From: Shewanella frigidimarina | GTDB taxonomy: Bacteria > Pseudomonadota > Gammaproteobacteria > Enterobacterales > Shewanellaceae | Assembly: GCF_003797125.1 (NCBI RefSeq) | Contig: NZ_RKKE01000009.1 | Span: forward strand, 1-64,000 | DNA length: 64,000 bases | Direction of reading: 5' to 3' | Shown: piece by piece, positions 47,765 to 57,551 of the stretch | How the letters are laid out: the number at the start of each line of letters is the position of its first letter | Position numbering within the stretch: position 1 is the stretch's first letter | Made by a program: the position numbers and the translations under genes | The notes under the pieces: model-generated | Database searches by the model: none | The model's input: only the letters and a program-made list of their open reading frames with translations | What the model was told of the DNA's origin: nothing

Positions 47765-48615
47765 TAATCAGCCTTCTTAACAGCAGGTTTGGGTAAATTA
47801 AACCCAAATTGAGTTAATACTTCCTGCGCATCGGGTGATTGCATGTATTGATAGAATCGCTCAGCAGTTTCAGATGCATTAGGCATTAATGCCATACGTT
47901 GATTAAGCGGTTGATATAGCGAATCAGGAATAACCACATAGTTACCACGCTTGGTAAACTCAGGAGTGAGCACCAATGATAACGGTACGATACCGCCTTG
48001 AGTTGATCCACTAATGGTAAATTGGGCAGCTTGTGAAGCATTTTCGCCTAGAATCAGTTTAGATTGCAGTGCGTCCCACAAACCTTTTGCTTTAAGTACT
48101 TCACGCGCACGTTCACCATAGGGAGCATGATCAGGATTTGCTATTGCAAAACGAGACACCTTTCCATCGGCGATTAATTGCGTTAATCCAACTAACTCAG
48201 GATCTAAAACTAACGGCGACTTCTTTGGTGCAGCAAGAGCAAGTCGACCGATGGCATAAACAACACCATCATTTTGCGTAAAGCCTGCTTGATGCAACCG
48301 CTCAATATATTCTTCATCAGCACTGAGCATCATCTCAAACGGTGCACCATGCTGAATTTGGGTCACAAAATTACCTGAAGAACCATAACTGATCCGCAGA
48401 GCTAAACCCGTTTGCTGCTGAAAACGTATCGCTATCTCATCTACCGCAAATTTAATGTTAGCAGCCGCAGCAATGGCAGGAGCATCACTCGCGACACTTG
48501 CAGAACTAAACCCTACGGAACTAACAATGGCAAAGAATAATGCGATAGCAGCAGCACGGAATCGAGGCCTAAATGAGTCTGCAAGCTGAGTAATGTTGGC
48601 GTAAATAAAAGACAT
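47764..48615 (-). CDS. modA: molybdate-binding periplasmic protein
   Basis: A 283-residue substrate-binding protein. A long signal region (cut near SASVASDA, about residue 42) is followed by AAAANIKFAVDEIA and a SYGSSGNF ligand loop, as in ModA. It lies 39 bp after moaE on the same strand without a terminator between, so it is probably in the moa transcript. Confidence 0.94.
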   Translation of the reverse strand: MSFIYANITQLADSFRPRFRAAAIALFFAIVSSVGFSSASVASDAPAIAAAANIKFAVDEIAIRFQQQTGLALRISYGSSGNFVTQIQHGAPFEMMLSADEEYIERLHQAGFTQNDGVVYAIGRLALAAPKKSPLVLDPELVGLTQLIADGKVSRFAIANPDHAPYGERAREVLKAKGLWDALQSKLILGENASQAAQFTISGSTQGGIVPLSLVLTPEFTKRGNYVVIPDSLYQPLNQRMALMPNASETAERFYQYMQSPDAQEVLTQFGFNLPKPAVKKAD

Positions 48616-48654
48616 TGAGGGTTTATCCTTGCGATGTACGAGTCATAGAGACGA

Positions 48655-49125
48655 TTACTTTTGCCACATTTTGGCTGCTTGCTGATCGCTATCACGCGCT
48701 TCAACCCACTTAGCGCCAGTATCGCCAGCTTCAAGCTTCCAAAAAGGCGCTTTCGTTTTTAAAAAATCGATTAAAAACTCACATGCCGCGAAAGCTGCTT
48801 TACGATGAGCGCTAGTCACACCAATAAACACAATTTGTTCACCAAGCGACAACCTACCAACTCGATGAATAATCGTCACTTTATTTAAAGGCCAACGTTC
48901 ACAAGCCTGTTGGCTAATCTGCAGTAATACCGATTCAGTCATACCAGGATAATGTTCTAGGGTTAAGTCAGTTACAGCACTACCATCGTTAAATTCTCGT
49001 ACTTTGCCAACAAAATTAACCACGGCACCGTCCTGCTTATCACAGGCAAGTAGGGTATATTCATCGGCGACACTAAAGTCTTCCGTATGGACTCGTACAA
49101 CAATTTGGTTACTATGATGCTCCAT
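48655..49125 (-). CDS. moaE: molybdopterin synthase catalytic subunit
   Basis: The large subunit that, with MoaD, inserts two sulfurs into cyclic pyranopterin monophosphate. The 156-residue protein has the FVGKVREFN and HRVGRLSLGE motifs and the catalytic Lys region KTKAPFWKLE. ATG 49125 has AGGGGG five bases upstream and lies two bases after the moaD stop; the longer frame upstream lies inside moaD. Confidence 0.94.
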   Translation of the reverse strand: MEHHSNQIVVRVHTEDFSVADEYTLLACDKQDGAVVNFVGKVREFNDGSAVTDLTLEHYPGMTESVLLQISQQACERWPLNKVTIIHRVGRLSLGEQIVFIGVTSAHRKAAFAACEFLIDFLKTKAPFWKLEAGDTGAKWVEARDSDQQAAKMWQK

Positions 49126-49126
49126 G

Positions 49127-49375
49127 TTATCCCCCTGTGACTGGAGGGAAAAAGGCCACTTCATCGCCGTCATTTACCGGTGAATCCCACTGGCTCATGG
49201 TTTGATTAATCGCCACCAGCAATTTGTCTGATGCCAACACTTTGGCCCACTTATCATCAGTAGCGGCAAGCGCTGCACGTAATGCTTCAGCAGTATCAAT
49301 ATTATCGCCACTATGTTCGACTTTAGCGGTGCCTAATAACTCACGGATTTGCGCAAAAAATAACACTTGGATCAT
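49127..49375 (-). CDS. moaD: molybdopterin synthase sulfur-carrier subunit
   Basis: A ubiquitin-like protein of 82 residues ending in Gly-Gly, the site adenylated by MoeB and thiocarboxylated. It begins MIQVLFFAQIRELLG, as MoaD does. It is tightly coupled to moaE. Confidence 0.93.
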   Translation of the reverse strand: MIQVLFFAQIRELLGTAKVEHSGDNIDTAEALRAALAATDDKWAKVLASDKLLVAINQTMSQWDSPVNDGDEVAFFPPVTGG

Positions 49376-49439
49376 AGTGGTCTCTCAATGCATTTATTTA
49401 TACAATATACTGGGTGTACGTTAGCTCATAATGGGCGGA

Positions 49440-49916
49440 TTAGGCTTTAAAATGGCCAGATTTCCCGCCACGTTTTTCAAGCAAACGAACTTGAGAAATA
49501 ATCATGTCTTTTTGTACGGCTTTACACATGTCGTAAATGGTTAAGGCTGCCACAGAAGCTGCGGTTAGCGCTTCCATTTCAACACCGGTTTTACCCGACA
49601 ACTTACACAAACTGGTAATGCGCACACGGTTATGCTCAGGCTGAGCTTCAAGCTCCACTTCCACCTTAGTCAACATCAAAGGATGACATAATGGGATCAA
49701 ATCAGATGTTTTCTTTGCCGCTTGAATACCGGCAATACGTGCGGTAGCAAATACATCGCCTTTGTGATGGCTGCCATTCATGATCATGGCTAAGGTATCT
49801 GGCGCCATATCAATAAAGGCTTCAGCGCGGGCTTCACGCTCGGTGACGGCTTTTTCAGTCACATCGACCATATGGGCATTACCATCGGCGTTAATATGGG
49901 TAAAACAATTGCTCAT
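49440..49916 (-). CDS. moaC: cyclic pyranopterin monophosphate synthase
   Basis: It converts the MoaA product to cyclic pyranopterin monophosphate. The 158-residue protein has [27 protein letters not shown], and the C-terminal [23 protein letters not shown] motif. ATG 49916 starts the conserved protein; the frame runs 16 codons further upstream. Confidence 0.94.
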   Translation of the reverse strand: MSNCFTHINADGNAHMVDVTEKAVTEREARAEAFIDMAPDTLAMIMNGSHHKGDVFATARIAGIQAAKKTSDLIPLCHPLMLTKVEVELEAQPEHNRVRITSLCKLSGKTGVEMEALTAASVAALTIYDMCKAVQKDMIISQVRLLEKRGGKSGHFKA

Positions 49917-50002
49917 GCTTTTTACTGCCTTAATCAAATTCAATGTCCATCGACTGAGCGTCACAAGTATTGCCGCGTCAGTCGGTTTAACTCAATGACG
50001 GC

Positions 50003-50983
50003 TTAACCACCAATAGAGGCGAGGTGTTGAGTCACACCTGTAATACCTTGATGTAAAAAGTGGGTTTCTTTTTTCTGCGCTAATTGACCGTGTAAGCGGC
50101 TAATTAATTCATCTCGCTGCGAAGGGTTTTGTATTAAATCGCGTAAATCGACGCCATTTTCAGTAAACAAACATAAATGCAATTTACCCTTTGCAGAGAC
50201 TCGTAAGCGGTTACAGCTGGCACAGAAATTCTTTGCGTAAGGCATAATTAATCCAATACGACCTTGATAATCTGCATGGCTGAAGTTTTGCGCAGGACCA
50301 TCATCAACACTTGGCAAGTCATATAACCAGCCTTCTCGCTCAAGTTGTTTTTTAATGTCTACACCCGCTAAATGATGTGCATTGAAGTAGTCGTGACCTA
50401 AGCCAGTTTCCATTAATTCAATAAAACGTAAATCAATAGGTGTGTTTTTAATCCACTGTAAAAAACGCGGTAAATCTTTGTCGTTTAAGCCTTTCAATAA
50501 CACGGCATTGACTTTAACTCGCTCAAAACCCGCTTCAAGAGCCGCTTCAATGCCACGCATCACTTGGTTGAATTTATTTTCGCCAGTGATTTGGTAAAAC
50601 ATTTTAGGATCTAAGCTATCAACTGACACATTAATACGTCGTAAACCTGCGTCATACCATTCTTTGGCATGCTGCTGTAAACGATACCCATTGGTGGTCA
50701 TCGCTACGGTATTAATATTAGGATTGTCGGCAACGATCCGCACAATATCTGTGAAATCTTTGCGCAAAGTGGGCTCGCCACCAGTGATACGAACTTTTTG
50801 TGTGCCTACTTCACCGAAACCAGCAACCAGATTTTCAATCTCGTTGAGCGTTAAGAAAGTAGGTTTACCATCTGGACGATATCCGTCGGGTAAACAATAA
50901 GTGCATTTGAAATTGCAAACATCAGTAACTGACATCCGCAAATAGTGAAATCGTCGACCAAAGCTGTCTTGTAGTTGGGACAT
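50003..50983 (-). CDS. moaA: GTP 3',8-cyclase (radical SAM)
   Basis: It starts molybdopterin synthesis from GTP. The 326-residue enzyme has the N-terminal [4Fe-4S] site CNFKCTYC (Cys23, 27, 30), a C-terminal cluster with CASCNRLRVSAKGKLHLC, and ends near GG (ITGVTQHLASIGG). ATG 50983 is used; the extra 41 upstream codons in frame are part of the leader RNA. It is the first gene behind the Moco riboswitch-like element. Confidence 0.95.
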   Translation of the reverse strand: MSQLQDSFGRRFHYLRMSVTDVCNFKCTYCLPDGYRPDGKPTFLTLNEIENLVAGFGEVGTQKVRITGGEPTLRKDFTDIVRIVADNPNINTVAMTTNGYRLQQHAKEWYDAGLRRINVSVDSLDPKMFYQITGENKFNQVMRGIEAALEAGFERVKVNAVLLKGLNDKDLPRFLQWIKNTPIDLRFIELMETGLGHDYFNAHHLAGVDIKKQLEREGWLYDLPSVDDGPAQNFSHADYQGRIGLIMPYAKNFCASCNRLRVSAKGKLHLCLFTENGVDLRDLIQNPSQRDELISRLHGQLAQKKETHFLHQGITGVTQHLASIGG

Positions 50984-51002
50984 GTTAACCTTTCCAAGTG
51001 TG

Positions 51003-51095
51003 GGAGGTGAGTGCATTTCTTTACTCACCCCGGTGGCAAAATTACCACGGCTAACTGCCCATATCATTGACGTAGGGCAAAAAGCTCGGAGAACC
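51003..51095 (-). ncRNA. Moco riboswitch-like leader of moaA
   Basis: On the minus strand this leader holds CTCCGAGC (51084-51091), then helices GCCC/GGGC (51057-51060 with 51075-51078), GTGG/CCAC (51033-51036 with 51045-51048), and a perfect GGTGAGT/ACTCACC stem (51006-51012 with 51023-51029), ending close to the moaA ribosome site (GGAAAGG). The layout and motif agree with the Moco RNA motif (Rfam RF01055), known to sense molybdenum cofactor upstream of moaA. I assign it from motif memory and have not folded it. Confidence 0.75.
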
Positions 51096-51105
51096 GTCAG
51101 ATCCA

Positions 51106-51111
51106 ATTATA
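51106..51111 (-). promoter_or_regulatory. possible -10 box for the moaA operon
   Basis: A perfect TATAAT on the minus strand lies about 11 bp upstream of the riboswitch region. The -35 (ATTTGT at 17 bp) is weak, which leaves room for an activator. Confidence 0.5.
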
Positions 51112-51339
51112 GGCCTAATTACCGCTATACAAATACCCCTTTAGGTGAATATCTTGGATCGAAAGACTATATCGTTGACTATTTGTGACTCGACTCACGC
51201 TAACAAGATTGTGTTTGCCACTGTGACAAACGTTCATTTTGCGGTAAGGTGAGTAAAGGATAAACGATCGTTTACTTATTTTAATCGTTATAAAAAACAA
51301 TAAACCCGCAATGAACGGGAAACTTTGAAAGGTGAGAAG

Positions 51340-52989
51340 ATGGAACGCGAGTCAATGGAGTTCGACGTAGTAATTGTCGGTGCTGGCCCTGCAGGTTTAG
51401 CGACCGCTTGTCGTTTAATGCAAATATCTAAAGATGCCGATAAAGAAATCACCGTTTGTGTGGTAGAAAAAGGCTCTGAAGTGGGTGCTCATATTTTGTC
51501 GGGTGCGGTATTCGAACCTGATGTACTGGACGAATTATTTAATGATTGGCGAGATTCAGACATCCCGCTAACCACTAAAGTCACTCATGACGAAATCTAC
51601 CTGCTTAACTCAGAAACACAATCTCGCTTAATGCCCAACAGCTTAGTGCCTAAAACCATGCACAATGATGGTAACTACATCATTAGTGTGGGTAACTTGG
51701 CCCGCTGGTTAGCCAACAGAGCCGAAGCCATGGGCGTAGAGATTTTCCCTGGTTTTGCAGCCAGTGAATTACTGTTTAATGAAGACAACAGTGTTAAAGG
51801 TATTTTAATCGGTGACATGGGTGTTGGTGAAAATGGTCAACATAAAGACAGCTATATGCCGGGTATGGAATTACATGCCAAATACACCGTATTTTCAGAA
51901 GGCTGTCGTGGCCATCTAGGTAAACAACTGATCCAAAAATACCATTTAGACAATGGTAAAACACCACAACATTATGGCTTAGGCTTTAAAGAAATTTGGA
52001 AAATCCCTGCTGAACAACATCAGCAAGGTAAAGTGGTTCACACTGGTGGTTGGCCACTCGTGAATGGCTCATCTGGTGGTGGCTTCCTATATCATATGGA
52101 AGACAACCAAGTTGCTGTAGGGTTAATTATCGACTTAAATTATAAAAACCCTCACCTCAGCCCATTTGATGAATTTCAACGCTATAAAACTCACCCTGTA
52201 ATTGCCGCAACATTAACGGGCGGAGAGCGATTATCTTATGGTGCACGAGCCATTGCCAAAGGTGGTTTAAACTCACTACCGAAAATGAGCTTCCCTGGTG
52301 GTTTAATTATTGGTTGTAATGCGGGCACACTTAACTTTGCTAAAATCAAAGGCACGCATACAGCGATTAAGAGCGGTATTATTGCGGCAAAAACCTTAGG
52401 TGAAGGCTTAATTGCCGGACTAGAAGGTGGCAAAGATCTTGACTGTTTCCAAGACCGTTTCGAAAAAAGCTGGCTTCATGAAGAGCTTTATAGCTCGCGC
52501 AACTTTGGCCCGGCCATGCATAAGTTTGGTACGCTACTCGGTGGCGCCTTTAACTATATCGACCAAAATTGGTTTGGTGGTAAGTTTCCGGTGACCTTTA
52601 GAGACACCACTCCAGATTATGCCACGATGGGGCTAGCGAGCGATTACAATAAAATTGACTATCCTAAACCTGACGGCAAGTTGAGTTTTGATAAGTTATC
52701 GTCGGTATATCTGTCGAATACTTTTCATGAAGAAGATCAGCTGTGTCATTTACATCTAAAAGACCAAAGCATCCCAATATCGGTAAACTTAGTTAAATTT
52801 GATGAACCCGCGCAACGTTACTGTCCTGCCGGTGTTTATGAAGTGGTTGAAGAAGCCGGTGACAAAAAATTTGTCATTAATGGTCAAAATTGCATTCATT
52901 GTAAGACTTGTGACATTAAAGACCCAAGCCAAAACATTACCTGGGTCACACCAGAAGGCGGCGGCGGGCCAAACTACCCAAATATGTAA
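51340..52989 (+). CDS. electron-transfer flavoprotein:ubiquinone oxidoreductase
   Basis: A 549-residue membrane-associated flavoprotein that passes electrons from ETF to ubiquinone. It has an N-terminal FAD site VVIVGAGPAGLATA and a C-terminal [4Fe-4S] domain with YCPAGVYEV and NCIHCKTCDIKDP. ATG 51340 has AGGTGAG three bases upstream; the in-frame TTG at 51325 overlaps that site. It is divergent from moaA. The ETF subunits themselves are not in the window. Confidence 0.95.
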   Translation: MERESMEFDVVIVGAGPAGLATACRLMQISKDADKEITVCVVEKGSEVGAHILSGAVFEPDVLDELFNDWRDSDIPLTTKVTHDEIYLLNSETQSRLMPNSLVPKTMHNDGNYIISVGNLARWLANRAEAMGVEIFPGFAASELLFNEDNSVKGILIGDMGVGENGQHKDSYMPGMELHAKYTVFSEGCRGHLGKQLIQKYHLDNGKTPQHYGLGFKEIWKIPAEQHQQGKVVHTGGWPLVNGSSGGGFLYHMEDNQVAVGLIIDLNYKNPHLSPFDEFQRYKTHPVIAATLTGGERLSYGARAIAKGGLNSLPKMSFPGGLIIGCNAGTLNFAKIKGTHTAIKSGIIAAKTLGEGLIAGLEGGKDLDCFQDRFEKSWLHEELYSSRNFGPAMHKFGTLLGGAFNYIDQNWFGGKFPVTFRDTTPDYATMGLASDYNKIDYPKPDGKLSFDKLSSVYLSNTFHEEDQLCHLHLKDQSIPISVNLVKFDEPAQRYCPAGVYEVVEEAGDKKFVINGQNCIHCKTCDIKDPSQNITWVTPEGGGGPNYPNM

Positions 52990-53023
52990 GCGAACCAATC
53001 GTTAAAATATTGGCATAGTCAAT

Positions 53024-53058
53024 AAAACGCACTTAAATATAGGTGCGTTTTTTTTGTT
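53024..53058 (+). terminator. terminator of ETF-QO
   Basis: AAAACGCAC and GTGCGTTTT form a stem with a long loop, followed by more T. Confidence 0.85.
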
Positions 53059-53207
53059 TTATCGACTATCATTACCCACATAAAATCAAAACAACCTACA
53101 CCAAAAGACTATTTTGCTGATTAAATCAACTTAACAGCAAAATAACTATCAATTTATTGCCATTGTGTCCGATATACCATAGAGATACTCCCAAGAGGCT
53201 GTTGTAG

Positions 53208-55118
53208 ATGAATACACTTACCATTAAACAAAAAATATTACTGACCGTGACGGTTGCTGTATTGCTATCGACGATCTTAGTCGGATTATTAAGTCAACGC
53301 AGTGCTAAGCAAATCGTTGAACAGCGGATGCTTAATTCGGAACTGCCAAGCTTAGTCATGCAAATCCGCAATGACGTAGACCTGCAAATTAGTAGTTTAA
53401 TGAATGCTGCAGAACAACTAGCCAATAGCAGAATGTTACTTGGCTGGCTCCAAAATGGTCGCCCGGCGGACCAAGAAAGCCTAGTCATCGCGCAATTAAA
53501 TGACCTAAAAAGTCAATACGGCTTAGCTCAAGCGTCTTACGCCGATCGAGAAACCGCAGCTTACTATACCCAAGACGGCTTTTTACGGGTATTAACCCCA
53601 GAGCAAGATGGTTGGTTTTTTGATTATCGCGACAGTAAACAAGAGCGCATGCTCAATGTTTTTACCGAAGCCAATGGTGAAGTGAAATTATTTATCAACT
53701 ACCAGCAACCTAATGGTCGTGGCCTTGTTGGTTTAGCCAAATCATTAGATGACATGGTTAACTTACTGGCTTCGTTTAAAATTGAAGACACTGGACTTGT
53801 GTATTTAGTTGATGCAAAAGGCGACGTCAAACTGCACCAAGACACTCGTAAAGTGGGTAAATCTAAACTCAGTAACCTTTACCCTAACGCCAATACTAAC
53901 CAGCTACTCAACAAAAGTGACTTCAATTTAGTTAAAGCCGATGTCGATGGTCAGCACATGCTGATTGCCAGTAGCTACATTAAATCAATGGATTGGTACT
54001 TGGTTGCTCAAGTACCTGAAGCAGAAGTATTTGCCCTGCTACAAGAGTCGGCTTATCAGATATTATTATGGACCGTACTCATCGCCGCGGTATTTATTGC
54101 TATTTCGATTGCCGTTGCCGGTTCGGTTAGTCGTCCTATTGCACACATTGCCGAGCTATTTCGTAACATTGGAGAAGGTGAAGGCGATTTGCGCCAAAGA
54201 CTACCTGTTAATGGTGATGACGAAATTGCCCAGCTTGCCCGAGGTTTTAATAGCTTCATCAGCAAAATCCAAGATACTGTCGTCGAAGTAGCTAAAACCA
54301 GTGAGCAGCTTGGTTTATCGGCACTTGATGTATCAAACCAATCCAATCAAACATTAGCTGATAGCCAGTTACAAAAAGACCGTACCATCATGGTTGTTAC
54401 TGCTATTAACGAAATGGGCGCCACGGTTAACGAAATTGCTAGCAATGCAGCTCAAGCAGCGGTCACCGCTCGTGATGCCGATACTGAATCAGTGGATGGT
54501 CAAAAAGTTGTAACCCGTGCACGTTCGACTATCAATCAGTTGTCTAAAGACGTCGAGCAAGTCGGTGAAGTGATTGAGTCACTAGCGACGCACACTAAAT
54601 CGATTGGCAGTATTTTAGATGTTATCCGTGCCATTTCAGAGCAAACAAACTTACTGGCACTTAACGCCGCGATTGAAGCTGCTCGTGCTGGAGAAGCGGG
54701 ACGTGGCTTTGCTGTAGTTGCAGATGAAGTGCGTAACTTAGCCTCTCGAACTGCGGCGTCGACCAACGAAGTGCAAACTATGATTGATAAACTTCAATCA
54801 GAAACCAGTCGTGCTGTTAACGCTATGGAGCAATCTCGTAGCCGCTCACACGAAGGTGTTACAGCTGTCGATGAAGCAAGCCAGTCGCTAAGTGGTATTA
54901 GCGAACGTATTGCACTGATTAGCGATATGAACATTCAAGTGGCTGCTGCGACAGAAGAGCAATCTACTGTGGTTGAAGACATTAATCGTAATGTGACCGA
55001 AATCAACGATATTACTCAGCGAACAGCAGATACTGCTCACGCAGCTGCAAATGCGAGTAAATCATTGAATCAGTTAGCCAGTAGACTTGATATCTTAGTG
55101 GCTCGCTTTAAAGTGTAG
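53208..55118 (+). CDS. methyl-accepting chemotaxis protein
   Basis: A 636-residue chemoreceptor. Membrane helix 1 (about 8-27), a periplasmic sensor of about 255 residues (dCache-like), helix 2 (about 284-306), a HAMP domain (about 308-360), and a signalling domain with the conserved hairpin tip [32 protein letters not shown] (about 472-500). No C-terminal NWETF-type pentapeptide is present. The signal is unknown. The gene stands alone with its own terminator. Confidence 0.93.
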   Translation: MNTLTIKQKILLTVTVAVLLSTILVGLLSQRSAKQIVEQRMLNSELPSLVMQIRNDVDLQISSLMNAAEQLANSRMLLGWLQNGRPADQESLVIAQLNDLKSQYGLAQASYADRETAAYYTQDGFLRVLTPEQDGWFFDYRDSKQERMLNVFTEANGEVKLFINYQQPNGRGLVGLAKSLDDMVNLLASFKIEDTGLVYLVDAKGDVKLHQDTRKVGKSKLSNLYPNANTNQLLNKSDFNLVKADVDGQHMLIASSYIKSMDWYLVAQVPEAEVFALLQESAYQILLWTVLIAAVFIAISIAVAGSVSRPIAHIAELFRNIGEGEGDLRQRLPVNGDDEIAQLARGFNSFISKIQDTVVEVAKTSEQLGLSALDVSNQSNQTLADSQLQKDRTIMVVTAINEMGATVNEIASNAAQAAVTARDADTESVDGQKVVTRARSTINQLSKDVEQVGEVIESLATHTKSIGSILDVIRAISEQTNLLALNAAIEAARAGEAGRGFAVVADEVRNLASRTAASTNEVQTMIDKLQSETSRAVNAMEQSRSRSHEGVTAVDEASQSLSGISERIALISDMNIQVAAATEEQSTVVEDINRNVTEINDITQRTADTAHAAANASKSLNQLASRLDILVARFKV

Positions 55119-55140
55119 TCCGTAGTTAACTCGCTTTAAC

Positions 55141-55172
55141 AAAAACGCCACTCATTTGAGTGGCGTTTTTTT
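55141..55172. terminator. bidirectional terminator between chemoreceptor and DUF4870 genes
   Basis: AAAAACGCCACTC and GAGTGGCGTTTTTTT pair around an ATTT loop. A and T arms on each side serve the two convergent genes. Confidence 0.9.
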
Positions 55173-55215
55173 ATGGCCATTCTATTCGGCCATCACGACA
55201 TGCTTATAGTGCGGG

Positions 55216-55575
55216 TTACTTAATAAACCGGATAGTGAGCGGGTATTGGTAAGCTATACCATCGTTAGCTTTAACAATAGCGATAATAGTACAAATAATA
55301 TCAAGCAATGCTAGAGCGGCTAATAGTATGACTCCCACACCAATCAAAATTAATATTGCAGATACCATGGCATATATCATTAAGCTCAATTTAAAATTAA
55401 GACAGTTCTTTCCGCATTGATTGGCAAACTCAAATTCATCACGCTTCATTAACCAGACAATTAAAGGGCCCAAAACACTTCCTAGCGGAAATACGTAACC
55501 GGCAAAACTGGCGGCATGGATCAATAACCCCATATCTTTGGCTTGCTTGCTAACGTCGTCTATCGGTTCAGTCAT
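55216..55575 (-). CDS. DUF4870 (Tic20-like) membrane protein
   Basis: A 119-residue protein with about three hydrophobic segments and the MKRDEFEFANQCGKNCLNF motif typical of DUF4870. Its function is unknown. It lies near the yiiM-like gene on the same strand with a 56-bp gap. Confidence 0.85.
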   Translation of the reverse strand: MTEPIDDVSKQAKDMGLLIHAASFAGYVFPLGSVLGPLIVWLMKRDEFEFANQCGKNCLNFKLSLMIYAMVSAILILIGVGVILLAALALLDIICTIIAIVKANDGIAYQYPLTIRFIK

Positions 55576-55631
55576 TTGATATTCCTTATCATGTTATTTT
55601 TATCATATCGTTCTTATCATACTGGGAGGCA

Positions 55632-56324
55632 TTAACTGGCGTTGCCATATAAGCGCATTGCCCAATCTTCTATACTTTGCAGATCTAGTCGGCGTTGTAA
55701 TGAGTTAACCCAACTTTGCGCTAAGCCTTCGCACCCAAGCAATGTCTGATATTGTTCTGCATCAAATTCAGCTAAAAAATAAATCTGCATCGCTTTAGCC
55801 ACACTGATATCCGATTTTCTCTCTAGCAGAAAAATACTGTCACTTGGACGAATGTCACCTTCAGACAGCACCCGATAAAACCAACCGCACATACGACTTT
55901 CTTGCATGGCTAAGGCAAATTTAGGGTGGCCAAACTGTAAATTGAGCTTAAAACAAGGAGAACGAGGTTGAGTCACTTGTAATGTCACATCACCAATTTG
56001 AACGATGTCACCGATATTAACCTGTGCTTCATTAAGGCCAACGGTACTGATATTTTCACCCATTGAAGGGGCATCACAAAACGTAGACATTAAATCCCAG
56101 CGGCGATATTGACCATAATGCTCACGCGGAAAATGATGCAACACCCTATCGAGGCCGCCGTGATGTTTAGGGTCGGCCTCACGATTGCCGATTACGTGGT
56201 CAAATTGCACGGTCAACTGCTTAGCGGCATGTTTTTGGTTAATACAACTGGCAACACCGTTATGCATTTGCACTTGGTCGCCTAAATACAGCCCAGAAAT
56301 ACTCTTTACCAATCGCTTACTCAT
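55632..56324 (-). CDS. MOSC-domain protein, YiiM-like
   Basis: A 230-residue protein with a MOSC domain (NREADPKHHGGLDRVLHHFPREHY and the cysteine in QPRSPCFKL). It matches E. coli YiiM, which uses molybdenum cofactor to reduce N-hydroxylated base analogues. The Moco genes lie a few kb away, but on a different transcript. Confidence 0.87.
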   Translation of the reverse strand: MSKRLVKSISGLYLGDQVQMHNGVASCINQKHAAKQLTVQFDHVIGNREADPKHHGGLDRVLHHFPREHYGQYRRWDLMSTFCDAPSMGENISTVGLNEAQVNIGDIVQIGDVTLQVTQPRSPCFKLNLQFGHPKFALAMQESRMCGWFYRVLSEGDIRPSDSIFLLERKSDISVAKAMQIYFLAEFDAEQYQTLLGCEGLAQSWVNSLQRRLDLQSIEDWAMRLYGNAS

Positions 56325-56381
56325 CCAGCATACCCTTGCTTAAGCATGATTATAGAGTGCCAATATACCCAATTTTCAGAC

Positions 56382-56413
56382 AAAAAAAAGCCTTACTGGG
56401 GAAGAGTAAGGCT
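56382..56413 (-). terminator. terminator downstream of the PfkB kinase gene
   Basis: AGCCTTAC and GTAAGGCT form an 8-bp stem; on the minus strand seven or eight T follow. It lies about 205 bp after the PfkB stop at 56618. No gene is supported in the 205 bp between. Confidence 0.85.
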
Positions 56414-56617
56414 ATAAATAAAATGGGAGATAATATAGCAAAAATAATAGCTAAGAATAGCCTGAACCATTAGACACTATAAAAGTTGTTTAGACGGGCT
56501 CATCATAAAGGCCAACAATGACACTAAAATGACAAAGTAATACTATTTGAGTTATCCGCATACACTTAACAAATACACAATGTTCGTCAGCAAACCATCG
56601 CTTAAGCCAAATTGGGT

Positions 56618-57463
56618 TTAGGCTAGATACTGTTTAAGTGCCTCACCAGGAATCGAGCTTTTTGTTGCTACCGCAAATGATGCCCACAACGCACCTTCAT
56701 GCATCGCATCTGTAATAGGCATCTGCTCGCATAGGCCATGAATAACGCCTGCTGCATAAGCATCCCCTGCTCCCGTAGTATCGACCACATCGGCAATGAC
56801 AGCTGGCACATGTTGTTCTCCAGCAGCGCTGTACACCATCGCCCCTTTGTCGCCGTCGGTCACAATAAAGTATTCTAATGCATTGCCAGCAATAGCCTGT
56901 GCAAATCGCCATGGATCCTGGTTGCAACGACCTTGCATATCAGTAATTGACGCAATCAACACATGACAAGGACGATTACGCTCATCCTTGGCTAATTGCG
57001 ATATCACTTTGCAGTTAGGGTTGCTCACCATCGCATCAGCTGCCCAAGCACCAGCGCCTTTGGCAGAAGAGTTAATATAAAAAGCATCCCAATGTTGCCA
57101 GTCTGGTGGTGCAGGAAGTTCAAAAATAGGTCGCTGAGGTCGAATAATGGTTCGTTCACCATCAGGCGTCATCACCAGTAACATCTCACAAGTATTACCA
57201 ACAAAACGATGAACTAAACGACAATCAAGCCCTAAGGTACTGGCTTTAGCTAAAATCCAGTCGCCGATGTCATCGCTACCGACTTCACTTACCAGTGAAA
57301 CATTATGTTGAGCCCACACTAAACCTAATCCCGTGTTTGCGCCGCCGCCACCTAAACGCAATCCACCATCCTGATAATGAAATCGACCACCCGTTTGTAA
57401 GGGCTTATCAAGCATTAAAATGCGATCACAATTGATATTGGCAAGCAAAAGAATATTGGCCAT
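56618..57463 (-). CDS. PfkB-family carbohydrate kinase
   Basis: A 281-residue ribokinase-fold kinase. It has an N-terminal GGGGANTGLGLVWA motif and the C-terminal DTTGAGDAYAAGVIHGL motif with catalytic Asp. The substrate (a sugar or nucleoside) is not clear. ATG 57463 has AGGTGA five bases upstream; the in-frame GTG at 57472 overlaps it. Confidence 0.88.
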   Translation of the reverse strand: MANILLLANINCDRILMLDKPLQTGGRFHYQDGGLRLGGGGANTGLGLVWAQHNVSLVSEVGSDDIGDWILAKASTLGLDCRLVHRFVGNTCEMLLVMTPDGERTIIRPQRPIFELPAPPDWQHWDAFYINSSAKGAGAWAADAMVSNPNCKVISQLAKDERNRPCHVLIASITDMQGRCNQDPWRFAQAIAGNALEYFIVTDGDKGAMVYSAAGEQHVPAVIADVVDTTGAGDAYAAGVIHGLCEQMPITDAMHEGALWASFAVATKSSIPGEALKQYLA

Positions 57464-57505
57464 GCAACTCACCTAAAAAACGTAGATAAAAAGAGCCTTG
57501 AGTAT

Positions 57506-57535
57506 AACAAAAAGGCCGTGATAATCACGGCCTTT
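57506..57535 (-). terminator. terminator of the radical SAM gene
   Basis: AAAGGCCGTGAT and ATCACGGCCTTT pair; on the minus strand the stem is followed by T. It lies 17 bp after the stop codon at 57552. Confidence 0.85.
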
Positions 57536-57551
57536 GCTAATCTAAACAAGA

